A stretch of DNA of 64,000 nt from Tersicoccus phoenicis (GCF_001968835.1 NZ_MRDE01000072.1:1-64000), one strand, 5' to 3'. Numbered from the stretch's first letter, positions 29,054-38,099 are shown. Numbers and translations: made by a program. The notes: generated by a model not told the origin, from the sequence alone.

Positions 29054-30616
29054 ATGCGCCACCTGCCCGGCCCGACCTTTCCGTCGGCCCGCCCGGCGAG
29101 CCCGCACCACCGGGCGGCGGTGGTGGCGCTGCTGTGCGTCGTCGTCCTGGCCCTGAGCGCGTGCGTGCAGCTGCCCGCGCCGGACGCGGCACCGTCGGCC
29201 AACCCGTCGGCGACGGCGGGCACCCCCGACAACCTCCAGACCTACTACACCCAGCAGGCGCAGTGGTCCCGGTGTGAGAACTCCTTCGAGTGTGCCCGCA
29301 TCACCGTGCCGGTGGACTACGCCCGGCCGAGCGGCGAGACGATCGCCCTGCAGCTCATCCGCAAGCGTGCCAGCGGCAAACGGGTCGGCTCGCTGGTGAT
29401 GAACCCGGGCGGGCCCGGCGGGTCGGGCTACACCATGGTGCGGGACAACCTCGACCAGGTCACCTCGAAGAAGCTGCGGCAACGGTTCGACATCGTCAGT
29501 TTCGACCCGCGCGGCGTCGACCGGTCGGCCGGCATCACCTGCCTGACGGACGAGCAGCGGGACGCCTACCGGCAGGACGACTCGGACCCCGGGACCGCCG
29601 CCGGGCTGGCCCGCGCGACCGCGCTGCAGCGGCAACTGGCGGCGGCGTGCCAGCAGAAGAGCGGGCCGGTGCTCGGTCACATGGACACCGTCAGCGCCGC
29701 GCGGGACCTGGACATCATCCGCGCCGTCCTCGGCGAGACCACGCTGAACTATCTGGGGTACTCGTACGGCACCCAACTGGGCGCCACCTTCGCGGATCTC
29801 TTCCCGGACCGGGCCGGCCGGTTGGTGCTCGACGGCGCGGTCGACCCGGCCCTGAGCAACGAGCAGCTCACCCTCGACCAGGCGCGCGCCTTCGAGACGG
29901 CACTGCGCCACTGGGCCGAAGCGTGCACCCGGGCATCGTCCTGTGCGTTCTCCTCCGCCGACGAGGGCATCGCCCTGGTCCGGCAGCTGCTCTCCGACGC
30001 CGAACAGAACCCGAGGACGGTCGCGGACGGCCGGAAGGCAACCGTGTCGATACTCGCGTCCGGGCTGATCCTGCCGCTGTACAACGAGCAGAGCTGGGAG
30101 GCGCTGAACGTGGCGGTCGCGAACGCCGCCTCCGGCGACGTCGGAGATCTCGTCCGGTTCTCGGACCTCGGCGCGGACCGGAACCAGGACGGCCGGTACA
30201 CGGCCAACAGCATGCTCGCGTTCCAGGCGGTCACCTGCTTGGACTATCCCGTCCAGACCGATCCGACGGCGATGCGGCGCGACGCCGCGGCGTTGACGAA
30301 GGCCTCTCCCACGCTCGGCCGGTACTTCGCTTACGGCGGGCTCTCCTGCGCGTCATGGCCGTTCAAGCCCGTCGGCACGCCGCGCCCGCTGCCGGCGGCC
30401 GGGGCGGCGCCGATCGTCGTCATCGGCACCACGGGCGACCCGGCGACGCCGGTCGGCTGGGCCCGGTCGCTCGCGGACCAGTTGGAGAGCGGCCGCCTGA
30501 TCACCTTCGAGGGCGAGGGGCACACCGCCTACGGGCAGGGCAACACCTGCGTGGTGGGCGCGGTGGACGGATATCTGGTCGACGGCACGGTGCCGCAGGA
30601 CGGCCTGCGCTGCTGA
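29054..30616 (+). CDS. secreted alpha/beta-hydrolase lipoprotein, TAP family
   Basis: The 520-residue lipoprotein has a signal peptide ending in the lipobox LALSAC (Cys near 36). The hydrolase shows an oxyanion segment NPGGPGGSGY, the nucleophile elbow YLGYSYGTQLGAT, and near the C terminus VIGTTGDPATPVGWA (Asp) and EGEGHTAYGQG (His), followed by a TAP-like C-terminal domain. Relatives are tripeptidyl or proline aminopeptidases (SlpD/E type) that act outside the membrane. ATG 29054 has GAGG six bases upstream; a GTG at 29042 overlapping the holB stop is an alternative. Confidence 0.88.
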   Translation: MRHLPGPTFPSARPASPHHRAAVVALLCVVVLALSACVQLPAPDAAPSANPSATAGTPDNLQTYYTQQAQWSRCENSFECARITVPVDYARPSGETIALQLIRKRASGKRVGSLVMNPGGPGGSGYTMVRDNLDQVTSKKLRQRFDIVSFDPRGVDRSAGITCLTDEQRDAYRQDDSDPGTAAGLARATALQRQLAAACQQKSGPVLGHMDTVSAARDLDIIRAVLGETTLNYLGYSYGTQLGATFADLFPDRAGRLVLDGAVDPALSNEQLTLDQARAFETALRHWAEACTRASSCAFSSADEGIALVRQLLSDAEQNPRTVADGRKATVSILASGLILPLYNEQSWEALNVAVANAASGDVGDLVRFSDLGADRNQDGRYTANSMLAFQAVTCLDYPVQTDPTAMRRDAAALTKASPTLGRYFAYGGLSCASWPFKPVGTPRPLPAAGAAPIVVIGTTGDPATPVGWARSLADQLESGRLITFEGEGHTAYGQGNTCVVGAVDGYLVDGTVPQDGLRC

Positions 30617-30650
30617 GGAGCGCGCGGACCCTTCTCCCGTACGCACCGTT

Positions 30651-30679
30651 TTGCCTGCCCATCGACGCTGCCGTAGAGT
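30651..30679 (+). promoter_or_regulatory. tRNA-Thr promoter
   Basis: TTGCCT (30651-30656), a 17-nt spacer and TAGAGT (30674-30679) place a start about 17 nt upstream of the tRNA. Confidence 0.65.
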
Positions 30680-30702
30680 GTCGTGGGCGCTGCCGCGCCC
30701 GC

Positions 30703-30775
30703 GCCTCCTTAGCTCAGTCGGTAGAGCGTCTCACTCGTAATGAGAAGGTCGCCAGTTCGATTCTGGCAGGAGGCT
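30703..30775 (+). tRNA. tRNA-Thr (anticodon CGT)
   Basis: A full cloverleaf of 73 nt: acceptor GCCTCCT with AGGAGGC, D arm, anticodon stem TCTCA/TGAGA with loop CTCGTAA (anticodon CGT, reading ACG), and T arm GCCAG-TTCGATT-CTGGC. CCA is not encoded. Confidence 0.96.
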
Positions 30776-30784
30776 CGCACCGAA

Positions 30785-30825
30785 GACGAGGACCCCCTGA
30801 CCGGTCAGGTCAGGGGGTCCTCGTC
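30785..30825. terminator. bidirectional terminator, tRNA-Thr/fliA
   Basis: A perfect 17-bp stem (30785-30801 with 30809-30825) and a CGGTCAG loop, 9 nt after the tRNA. fliA reads toward it from the other side. Confidence 0.85.
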
Positions 30826-30874
30826 ATCCACGGGACGACGGCCGCAGGCCGCGGCCCGCAGGACAGGAGGCGGC

Positions 30875-31723
30875 TCAGCCGGCGGCCGCGATCACCGGAG
30901 CCTGGCGGTGCGACGGAGCGCGGTGGAACGCCGTGGTCAGGTCGGCCAGGGCCCCGAGGTAGGCGCTCCGGCGCCCGGCGGCGAGCTGCGGGCTCGGAGT
31001 CGGCTCGGCGCCGGCCGGGTCGTCGGCGTAGTGCACGGCCAGGCCGTCGCGCAGCAGGCGGATCCCCTCCGCCCGACGCTGAGAGACCGCAGCGTGGGTG
31101 ACACCGAGTTCGGCCGCGACGTCCTTGACCGTCCGGCCCTGCAGGTAGACCGCCTCGACGACGACCCGGACGATCTCCGGCAACGCGTGGACGGCGGCCG
31201 CGAGGTAGCGGGAGCGTTCCGCGGCGAGGGTCGCCTCTTCCGGGCCCACGGTAGCGGACGCGACCCGGTCCTCGACCGTCTCGTCGATCGTGGAGACCGT
31301 GCGGGCGGCGTCCGCCAGCGCCGCATCCACCTCGGCGCGGGTCGAGCCCAGCGCCGCCGCGATCTCGTCGGAGGTCGGTGTCCGGCCGAGGGACGCCGTG
31401 AGCGTTTCCACCACGGCGAGTGTGCTCTTGATCCGTTTTCGCGCCGAACGGGTGGCCCAGTCCGCCGCCCGAAGGTCGTCCAGGAAGGCGCCCTGGATGC
31501 GCCGTCGGGCGAAGGCCCCGAAGGGGACGCCCAGTTCTTCGTCGAAGGCGTCGGCGGCAAGCACCAGAGCGAGCGAACCGGCGGCGGCGAGATCGTCGCG
31601 CGAGAGGTGAGTGGCTCGCGCGCACAGGTCGGAAACGAGATAGCCGACGAGGGGCAGGTTCTCCACCACCAGCCGGTTACGGCGTTCGATATCCAATTTT
31701 CCCCACTTGAGACCAGGGGTCAT
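30875..31723 (-). CDS. fliA: flagellar sigma factor FliA (sigma28 family)
   Basis: FliA directs RNA polymerase to flagellar promoters. The 282-residue protein lacks region 1 and has region 2 (NLPLVGYLVSDLCARA, then FARRRIQGAFLDDLRAADWA, the typical FliA/WhiG block), region 3 (LGRTPTSDEIAAALG) and region 4 with helix-turn-helix VKDVAAELGVTHAAVSQRR. WhiG is a close alternative, but the flagellar cluster and four sigma28-like sites favour FliA. A ~40-residue C-terminal tail follows region 4. FlgM, the usual anti-sigma factor, was not found. Confidence 0.9.
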   Translation of the reverse strand: MTPGLKWGKLDIERRNRLVVENLPLVGYLVSDLCARATHLSRDDLAAAGSLALVLAADAFDEELGVPFGAFARRRIQGAFLDDLRAADWATRSARKRIKSTLAVVETLTASLGRTPTSDEIAAALGSTRAEVDAALADAARTVSTIDETVEDRVASATVGPEEATLAAERSRYLAAAVHALPEIVRVVVEAVYLQGRTVKDVAAELGVTHAAVSQRRAEGIRLLRDGLAVHYADDPAGAEPTPSPQLAAGRRSAYLGALADLTTAFHRAPSHRQAPVIAAAG

Positions 31724-31820
31724 CCGCTCCCCGCAGCGCGAGGCGTCGTCCGACCTGATGGGAGCCCGTCCGCGGTGCGGCCCGGGCGGCGCCGGGATCA
31801 GCCCCCAAGCCGTTCCTGCG

Positions 31821-31847
31821 CTATGGGTAAAATATCACAAGCTTCAA
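31821..31847 (-). promoter_or_regulatory. weak sigma28-like site upstream of fliA
   Basis: Minus strand TTGA (31847-31844), 15 nt, then ACCCATAG (31828-31821) has the spacing of the other flagellar sites but matches only 6 of 8 in the -10 and 2 of 4 in the -35. It would allow fliA autoregulation. The surrounding ~70 bp is AT-rich for this genome. Confidence 0.25.
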
Positions 31848-31941
31848 GTTTTGGGGCGGGCAGTATTTCATGCGTTCGGGTGTTGTCCGGGAAGGCGCGC
31901 CGCCGGTGTGTCGTCGCAGGTCGGACGCGAGAGGAGAAACC

Positions 31942-32472
31942 GTGGTCCCCGCGGATCTGTCCAGCCTCGTGTGGCGCGAGCGGCGCGCACTCGACGGGGT
32001 GCTGTTCGCGCTGCAGACGGTGCGGCTGCACCTCGAACACTCCGGGGAACGCTGGCTGGACCGCACGCTCGACCAGTTGCGGCTGGCGGTCGACGCCCTC
32101 CGGGTGGCCACGCTCGAACGCACGGTGATGTCCACGGCCGACGGCGAACGCTCCCTGCGGGAGTTGGCCGCGACCGCGGCGGCGCCGCTGGACGGGATCC
32201 TGGCCGAGCACCGGGCCGCGATGCGGGAACGCGTGCGAGAGATCGACGCGGAACGGACCCGGGTCCTGACGCTGCTGACGGTGCGGGAAACCACGGGCGC
32301 CACTGCCCCGTCCACTGCCGTCGGGCCGGGTCCGGACGTGCGGTCCCCCATCGACCCCCACGCCGGCATCGACGCGGACCTCAGTTCCGCGCTGGCGGCA
32401 CAGACACGGGTGAGGGCGCGGCTGGCCCTGACCGATCTGGTGCCCTCGGAACTGGGCGACCTGCTGCACTGA
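31942..32472 (+). CDS. FlgN-like flagellar chaperone paralogue
   Basis: The 176-residue helical protein clearly resembles the flgN product at 59233: both begin DLS-x(2)-(V/L)WRER and share LERTVM and, later, SLRELA/TLRELA with a following HRAAM/HLAAM. FlgN proteins hold hook-filament junction subunits FlgK and FlgL before export. This copy stands alone, divergent from fliA and convergent with csrA, away from flgK/flgL. It may serve another substrate or regulate FliA. GTG 31942 follows GAGGAG at five bases. The flgN relation is by direct comparison within the window; the role is inference. Confidence 0.7.
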   Translation: MVPADLSSLVWRERRALDGVLFALQTVRLHLEHSGERWLDRTLDQLRLAVDALRVATLERTVMSTADGERSLRELAATAAAPLDGILAEHRAAMRERVREIDAERTRVLTLLTVRETTGATAPSTAVGPGPDVRSPIDPHAGIDADLSSALAAQTRVRARLALTDLVPSELGDLLH

Positions 32473-32584
32473 GTCCTCCGGCATTGAGTGCTCCGGCGGC
32501 CCGGGGGTTCCCCGGCGGTCGCACGATCTCCTGCCGGCCGCGTCGCGATGCCGGTCCGGCCGCCGTCGTGTGTTGCCGACGACC

Positions 32585-32830
32585 TCAGCCGTGACCCGGA
32601 ACCGCCGGTAGCTGTCCGAGCAACGTGTGTTCCGTGTCCGTCGATTCCGCGGCGGCCTGCCGGTTGGCGTCGGCGACCGCCGTGAAGATCTCGTGTCGTT
32701 TGATCTGCACGTGCCGGGGAGCGTCGATCCCGATCCGGATGCCCTCGCCTCCGCGGTTCTCGAGGAACGTGATCACGATGTCCTCCCCCAGCATGATCTT
32801 CTCACCGGGCTTGCGGGTCAGGACCAGCAT
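32585..32830 (-). CDS. csrA: carbon storage/translation regulator CsrA
   Basis: CsrA dimers bind GGA motifs in mRNA leaders and block translation; in flagellated Gram-positives the main target is flagellin mRNA and FliW is the antagonist. The 81-residue protein starts MLVLTRKPGEKIMLG and contains GIRIGIDAPRHVQIKRHEI, both RNA-contact segments. It is the last gene of the export operon after flhF-like. fliW and a fitting fliC leader are in the same cluster. Confidence 0.95.
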   Translation of the reverse strand: MLVLTRKPGEKIMLGEDIVITFLENRGGEGIRIGIDAPRHVQIKRHEIFTAVADANRQAAAESTDTEHTLLGQLPAVPGHG

Positions 32831-32856
32831 CGGCGGACTCCCTTCCCTGACTGGCG

Positions 32857-32892
32857 CGGTGGCGGTCCCGGTGGCGGTCCCGGTGGCGGTGG
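32857..32892. repeat. 12-bp tandem repeat between flhF-like and csrA
   Basis: Three head-to-tail copies of CGGTGGCGGTCC (the last ends GG) in the 79-nt gap upstream of csrA. Confidence 0.7.
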
Positions 32893-32909
32893 CGACACGG
32901 TGGACCCGG

Positions 32910-33959
32910 TCACAGGAACGCCCGGGCGGCCGGGCCGCCGTCGACCCAGCCTACCGGTAGGCCGAGATCGTTGACGGTTCCCGGGGTCGCGGTCTCCTGC
33001 ACACCGACCACGGCGAGTGCGTCGACGGGGACGCGCGATCCGACGCGCCGCGCCCAGGGGGCGATGTCCTCGGGCTTGTGCCTGGCGTCGACGACCAGCC
33101 ACACCTGGTCCGCACCCAGACCGACTGCGGTGGAGAGTTGAGCGGTCACCTCGGCGCGGGTGCCCAGGCTGGCCGGAGAGCCCAGTCCGTAACCGACCAC
33201 CGCGCTGGTGCCCGCACGGACGGCGCCCGCGCGGGCGGCGATCGCCGAGCGGGGGGTCTGCACCCGGGGCAGGGTGGGATCCGCACAGGTGCCGGCCGTG
33301 TGCAGCTGGCCGCCGGTGGCCGTGGCCATGGTCCGGGCCGCGCCCAGGGCGCGGTCGCCCACTCCGAGGACGAGGACGAGGTCCCCGGCGGCGTCCAGTA
33401 CCCGGGGCACCGACGGCCCGGGACGCGGCCCGGGGGCAGGGATGTAGCCCTCGTCGCCGTCGAGCCGGGTCAGCAGCGCCGCGAAGTCCCGGCCACGGGT
33501 GGCCGGGGTGTCGGCCTCGGGACCGACCGGACCCGACGCCGGGTCCGCGGTCTCCGGGTCCACGGTCTCCGGGTCCGTGGTCTCCGGGTCCGTGGTCTCC
33601 GGCTTTGGCTCCGCCCCGGCGCGCAGCAGGTCCTCCTCGTCGTCCGCCGCCGCGAGCAGGGCCGCCAGCCCCGACCGGCCGGTCAGGGCGTGGGCGGCCG
33701 CACCGCGCGCCGCGGTCTCCCGGGCAGCCTCCGCGGGATCGGCAACGGCGGTTCCGCCCACCGTCTCGGCGTCGTCGACGATCACGCCGTCGGGCAGCTC
33801 GGCGACCACCTCGACGTGCCACCGGCCCAGCAGACCGGCCAGCCCGCCGTCGCGCACCTTGTCGGCCGAGACGAGCCGGGCCGCTCCGCCGTACCGGGTG
33901 TGCAGGGTCTCGCGGACCTGTTCGAGCGTGTCACCGCTCAGATGCAAGTGCGGCGCCAA
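32910..33959 (-). CDS. FlhF-like protein without a P-loop
   Basis: The 349-residue protein lies where flhF sits, directly after flhA (29-nt overlap). Its N terminus has the FlhF pattern (GDTLEQVRETLHTRYG, VSADKV, GLLGRWHVEVVAE). An Asp/Pro/Thr-rich linker with TDPET repeats follows. The C-terminal ~170 residues follow an SRP-GTPase layout (LVLVLGVGDRALGAARTMA, VWLVVDARHKPED, PVGWVDGGPAA) but GxxGxGKT is absent, as is a clear DTAGR. FlhF GTPases place or number flagella; this one probably cannot hydrolyse GTP. Assignment is inference from order plus partial motifs. Confidence 0.65.
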   Translation of the reverse strand: MAPHLHLSGDTLEQVRETLHTRYGGAARLVSADKVRDGGLAGLLGRWHVEVVAELPDGVIVDDAETVGGTAVADPAEAARETAARGAAAHALTGRSGLAALLAAADDEEDLLRAGAEPKPETTDPETTDPETVDPETADPASGPVGPEADTPATRGRDFAALLTRLDGDEGYIPAPGPRPGPSVPRVLDAAGDLVLVLGVGDRALGAARTMATATGGQLHTAGTCADPTLPRVQTPRSAIAARAGAVRAGTSAVVGYGLGSPASLGTRAEVTAQLSTAVGLGADQVWLVVDARHKPEDIAPWARRVGSRVPVDALAVVGVQETATPGTVNDLGLPVGWVDGGPAARAFL

Positions 33960-35967
33960 GGCGGACCACTCCGATCGTCTCGATGGTGACCGCGCTCGCG
34001 GTCACCTCGCTGTACGACAGCACGGGCACACCCGACGGGGGTGCGGGCAGCAGTCGCCGCAACGCAGGTCGCAGTGCCGGCGCACACACCAGCACTCCCG
34101 GCCGTCCGGTCTGTTCGGCGGCGGACACGGCCGCGGTGAAGGCGCCCATGAACGCGTCCAACCGCGGCGCCTCGAGCACCAGCTGGGTGCCGTTCTCTCC
34201 CGGCCGCAGGTCGGCCAGCAGGCTCATCTCCAGTGCCGGGTCGAGGGTGATGACCGGCAGGACGCCGCCGTCGGTGTGTTTCTGCACGATCACCGGGCCC
34301 AGTGCCTGGCGGGCCGCCTCGATCAGGCTCTCCGGGTCGGTGGACGACCTGGCCCGCAGCGACAGTGCCTCGAGAATGCGCGGCAGGTCGTTGATCGGGA
34401 CCTGTTCGGCGAGCAGCCCCTGCAGGACGCGGTGCAGCTCCGGCAGGGTGAGCAGCGTCGGGACCAGGCCGTCGACGGCCGCCGGGTGGGCCTCCTTGAC
34501 CGCGTCGGTGAGCGCCTTGACGTCGTCACTGGAGAGCAGCCGGGACGCGTGTGCGGTCACGATCGCGGACAGGTGCGTGACGATCACCGAGACCCGATCG
34601 ATCACGGTGGCGCCCGTCATCTCGGCGCTGTGAGCGAGTTCAGCGGGGATCCAGCGGCCGGCCAGCCCGAAGACAGGTTCGACGACGGGGGTGCCCGGTA
34701 GGGCGTCGAGGAACTCGCCGAGGGCCAGTACGGACCCGGCCGGGGCGGTGCCGCGGCCGGCGTCGACCCCGGCCACCCGGATCAGGTAGGTCGCCGGGGG
34801 CAGCTCCACGCTGTCCCGCGTGCGCACCGGCGGGAGCACCATGCCCAGTTGCATCGCGATCTCCTGCCGCAGCACCTTGACCCGGGACAACAGGTCGTCA
34901 CCGCCCGCGCCGACCAGGTCGATCAGGTCCGGTGCGAGCAGGATCTCGACCGGTTGGGCGCGCATCTGCCGCATCAGGACCGCCGTCGGGTCGGGTTCCG
35001 GCTCGACCTGCGCCTCGGCGTCGACCGGTTCGCCGCGGTCCTTGATCCGGCGGGACGCGACGATCAACACGGCCCCGACGACGAGGAACGGCAGGGGCGG
35101 CATGCCGGGGATGAGCGCCATCACGATCGCGCCGATCCCGGCGATGAACAGCGCCGTCCGGGACTGGCCCAGCTGCGCCGACGCGGTCCGCCCGAGGTCG
35201 GCCTCCGCGTTGGAGCGGGTGACGATCATGCCGGTGGAGACCGCCATCAGCAGGGCGGGGATCTGGGTGACCAGCCCGTCACCGATGGTGAGCAGGCTGT
35301 AGGTGTTGACGGCGTCGAGCAGGGTCTGGCCGCGCTGCAGCATGCCGATCGCCATGCCGCCGATGATGTTGATGACGATGATCACGATGCCGGCGATGGC
35401 GTCGCCCTTGACGAACTTGGACGCACCGTCCATCGCGCCGTAGAAGTCGGCCTCCGCCGAGACATCCGCCCGCCGCTCCCGGGCCTGGGTGTCCGTGATC
35501 AGCCCCGCGTTCAGGTCCGCGTCGATGGCCATCTGCTTGCCGGGCATCGCGTCCAGGGTGAACCGGGCCCCCACTTCGGCGACCCGCTCGGCGCCCTTGG
35601 TGACGACGATGAACTGGATGACGACGAGGATCAGGAACACCACGGCGCCGATGATCAGGGATCCGCCGACGGTCACCGAGCCGAACGCGGCGATCACCTG
35701 ACCGGCGTGTCCCTGACCGAGGACGAGCCGGGTGGAGGCGACGTTCAGGCCGAGCCGGAACAGGGTGGCCACCAGCAGCAGTGACGGGAACACCGAGAAG
35801 TCGAGTGGCTTCTTGACGAACATGCTGGTGAGCAGGATGACGAGCGCCAACAGGATGTTGCAGACGATGAGCACGTCCAGCAGGGGGGCCGGGACCGGCA
35901 CCACGAGCAGCAGGACGATGCCGACGATACCGACGGGCACCGCCATGCGGAGCAGTCCTCGATTCAC
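33931..35967 (-). CDS. flhA: flagellar export gate protein FlhA
   Basis: FlhA forms the nonameric ring of the type III flagellar export gate. The 678-residue protein has about eight membrane helices in the first ~310 residues, including FPSLLLVATLFRLGLNVASTRLVL and the FHIPEP-type loop GKQMAIDADLNAGLI, then a ~350-residue cytoplasmic domain that docks substrates and chaperones. GTG 35967 overlaps the flhB stop and has AAGGAG seven bases upstream; upstream in-frame codons are not used by the family. Confidence 0.95.
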   Translation of the reverse strand: MNRGLLRMAVPVGIVGIVLLLVVPVPAPLLDVLIVCNILLALVILLTSMFVKKPLDFSVFPSLLLVATLFRLGLNVASTRLVLGQGHAGQVIAAFGSVTVGGSLIIGAVVFLILVVIQFIVVTKGAERVAEVGARFTLDAMPGKQMAIDADLNAGLITDTQARERRADVSAEADFYGAMDGASKFVKGDAIAGIVIIVINIIGGMAIGMLQRGQTLLDAVNTYSLLTIGDGLVTQIPALLMAVSTGMIVTRSNAEADLGRTASAQLGQSRTALFIAGIGAIVMALIPGMPPLPFLVVGAVLIVASRRIKDRGEPVDAEAQVEPEPDPTAVLMRQMRAQPVEILLAPDLIDLVGAGGDDLLSRVKVLRQEIAMQLGMVLPPVRTRDSVELPPATYLIRVAGVDAGRGTAPAGSVLALGEFLDALPGTPVVEPVFGLAGRWIPAELAHSAEMTGATVIDRVSVIVTHLSAIVTAHASRLLSSDDVKALTDAVKEAHPAAVDGLVPTLLTLPELHRVLQGLLAEQVPINDLPRILEALSLRARSSTDPESLIEAARQALGPVIVQKHTDGGVLPVITLDPALEMSLLADLRPGENGTQLVLEAPRLDAFMGAFTAAVSAAEQTGRPGVLVCAPALRPALRRLLPAPPSGVPVLSYSEVTASAVTIETIGVVRLGAALASER

Positions 35968-37064
35968 GGCCGTACTCCTTCGACAGCGACGGTGGGGATC
36001 TCGTGCACGCCGCCGGTGACGCCACGGGCGGCCAGGGCCATGACGAAGGCGAGCACCCCGGCGACGGCCGTGTACAGCTCGAGCGGGATCTCCTGGCCCA
36101 GCTCGCACGCGCCGTGCAGGGCGCGGGCGAGCGGGACGTCCTTGACCATGGGCACTCCCTTGTCCGTCGCCTCGGCGCGGATCCGGTCGGCGATCCGGTC
36201 GGCACCCTTGGCGACGACCCGGGGGGCGGACCGGCCCGGCTCGTAACGCAGCGCCACGGCCACGTGCGTGGGATTGATCAGCACGACGTCGGCGTCCCCG
36301 ATCGCCGCGATCATCCGGTTCCGGCTCATCGACATCTGCCGGGCCCGGCGCTGAGAGCGGATCAGCGGGTCGCCCTCACTGGTCTTCGTCTCGTCCTTGA
36401 CTTCGCGCCTGGTCATCCGGGTCTGTTTGCGGTTGCGGCGGGCGACGACGAGGACGTCGAGGGCGGCGAGCGCCAGACCGGCGACGATCGCGCCCTGCAG
36501 CAGCGACACGGCGCCACCACCGGCCGCCGACATCAGGCCCGAGATGGGCAGACCGCCGGCGGTCATCAGCAGGGGGGTGAGGGCCTGGATCGTGAACAGC
36601 AACACGATTGCGACGACGCCGGTCTTCAGCAGCGCCTTGGCCCCGCCCCACAGCGCCTGACCGCCGAACATCCGGCCGAACCCGGCGACCAGGTTGAAGT
36701 GCTCACCGGTGAGGCGGAACCGGCGCGCGTGGATGCCGCCCTGCAGCACGGATCCGGCGAGCACGGCGGCCACGACAACGGCGAACAGGGGCCCGAGCAC
36801 ACCACCGAGGTCAGCGAACGCGGCGCTCAGCGCGCGGGTCGCCGCCTCCGGATCCGGGTGGGCGATCACCTGCGGGACAACCGCGAGTTGCCGGCGCAGC
36901 GCGGTCGTCGCGGCGCTGATCGTCGGCACGACCATGACGGCGGCGGCCCCGACAGCCAACCATGCGGTGGCGTCCTGGGATCTGGCGAGCTTGCCCTTCG
37001 AACGGACCTCCCGCATCCGCTTGTCGGTGGCCTGCTCGGTTCTCTCCTGTGCGTCGGCGGCCAC
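35964..37064 (-). CDS. flhB: flagellar export switch protein FlhB
   Basis: FlhB switches export from hook to filament substrates after autocleavage. The 366-residue protein has an N-terminal basic segment (ERTEQATDKRMREVRSKG), four membrane helices, and the cytoplasmic domain with the cleavage motif NPTH near residue 264 (VVLINPTHVAVALRY). Its GTG start is one base from the fliR stop, and its stop overlaps flhA. Confidence 0.95.
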   Translation of the reverse strand: MAADAQERTEQATDKRMREVRSKGKLARSQDATAWLAVGAAAVMVVPTISAATTALRRQLAVVPQVIAHPDPEAATRALSAAFADLGGVLGPLFAVVVAAVLAGSVLQGGIHARRFRLTGEHFNLVAGFGRMFGGQALWGGAKALLKTGVVAIVLLFTIQALTPLLMTAGGLPISGLMSAAGGGAVSLLQGAIVAGLALAALDVLVVARRNRKQTRMTRREVKDETKTSEGDPLIRSQRRARQMSMSRNRMIAAIGDADVVLINPTHVAVALRYEPGRSAPRVVAKGADRIADRIRAEATDKGVPMVKDVPLARALHGACELGQEIPLELYTAVAGVLAFVMALAARGVTGGVHEIPTVAVEGVRP

Positions 37065-37065
37065 G

Positions 37066-37821
37066 TCACCGCACCCCCGTCAGCACCTGAGCGGCGTCAC
37101 CGGCGAGGGTGGAGACGACGCGCGGCAGCGCGAGGAACAGGATCGAGCCGAGGGCCAGGGTGAGCAGGATCTTCAGCGGGAAGCCGAGGGAGAACGCGTT
37201 CAACGCCGGGGCCACCCGGGTCAGCAGCCCCAGCCCGACGTCGGCCAGGAAGAGGACGACCACCAGGGGACCGGCGATCTGCACCGCGGCGACCATCATG
37301 CCGCCCACGGCGTTCGTCATCGCCTCCACCGGCCGGGCCAGGTCCAGTCCGCCCGCCACCGGGACGGCGCCGAAAGAGCCGATCAAGCCGTTCAACACCA
37401 GTTGGTAGCCGTCGGAGGCGATCAGCAGGGCGAGCGCCGACATCTGCAGCAACCGGGTGAACTGGGCGCCGTTGACCATCGTCTGCGGGTCGTAGACCTG
37501 GGCCAGCTGGAAGCCGCTGAACAGGTCGATCAGTGAGCCGGCGGCCTGCACTGCGGAGAAGATGACGGCCACGAGAAATCCGAGGGCGAACCCGGTGGCG
37601 GCCTCGAGCACCAGGCCGGTGGTCAGGGTGACCGCGTCCACCTCGCCGGGCCGGTGGATCCGGCCGGTCACCGCGAGGGCCAGCCCGACGCCGAGCATGG
37701 CCTTGATCCGGACGGGGAACGCGGTCGAGGAGAACGGCGGCGCGACCACCAGGAACGCGGTGAATCGCACGGCCGCCAGCGCGAGGGTCTGCAGCCAGGC
37801 GAAGTCGAGGGGCAGCGTCAT
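37066..37821 (-). CDS. fliR: flagellar export protein FliR
   Basis: FliR is part of the FliP-FliQ-FliR export pore. The 251-residue membrane protein has about six hydrophobic segments (LAAVRFTAFLVVAPPFSS, LAVTGRI, GFALGFLVAVIFSAVQAAGS, then LALLIASDGYQLVLNGLI). Its ATG overlaps the fliQ stop. Confidence 0.93.
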   Translation of the reverse strand: MTLPLDFAWLQTLALAAVRFTAFLVVAPPFSSTAFPVRIKAMLGVGLALAVTGRIHRPGEVDAVTLTTGLVLEAATGFALGFLVAVIFSAVQAAGSLIDLFSGFQLAQVYDPQTMVNGAQFTRLLQMSALALLIASDGYQLVLNGLIGSFGAVPVAGGLDLARPVEAMTNAVGGMMVAAVQIAGPLVVVLFLADVGLGLLTRVAPALNAFSLGFPLKILLTLALGSILFLALPRVVSTLAGDAAQVLTGVR

Positions 37822-38099
37822 CCGACGGTCCCCGCGAGCAGGCCGGGAAGGCGGTTCATCATGTCCTGCGTGAAGCCGACCATCTCGGTGATCATCCAGT
37901 TGCCGCAGATCAGCAGCGCGACGGCGACGGCGATGACCTTCGGCACGAAGGAGAGGGTCATCTCCTGGATCTGGGTGATCGACTGCAGCAGGGAGATGGC
38001 CAGCCCGACGACGAGCGCGGTGACGAGGACCGGTGCGGAGAGCTTGGCGGCGATCAGCAGCGACTGCAGGCCGATGTCGAGGACGGCACTGGTGTTCAT
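37818..38099 (-). CDS. fliQ: flagellar export protein FliQ
   Basis: The 93-residue protein has two hydrophobic hairpin helices: LLIAAKLSAPVLVTALVVGL, then VIAVAVALLICGNWMITEM, joined by SLLQSITQIQEMTLSFVPK, the family signature. It is a pore subunit with FliP and FliR. The ATG overlaps the fliP stop (ATGA). Confidence 0.94.
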   Translation of the reverse strand: MNTSAVLDIGLQSLLIAAKLSAPVLVTALVVGLAISLLQSITQIQEMTLSFVPKVIAVAVALLICGNWMITEMVGFTQDMMNRLPGLLAGTVG

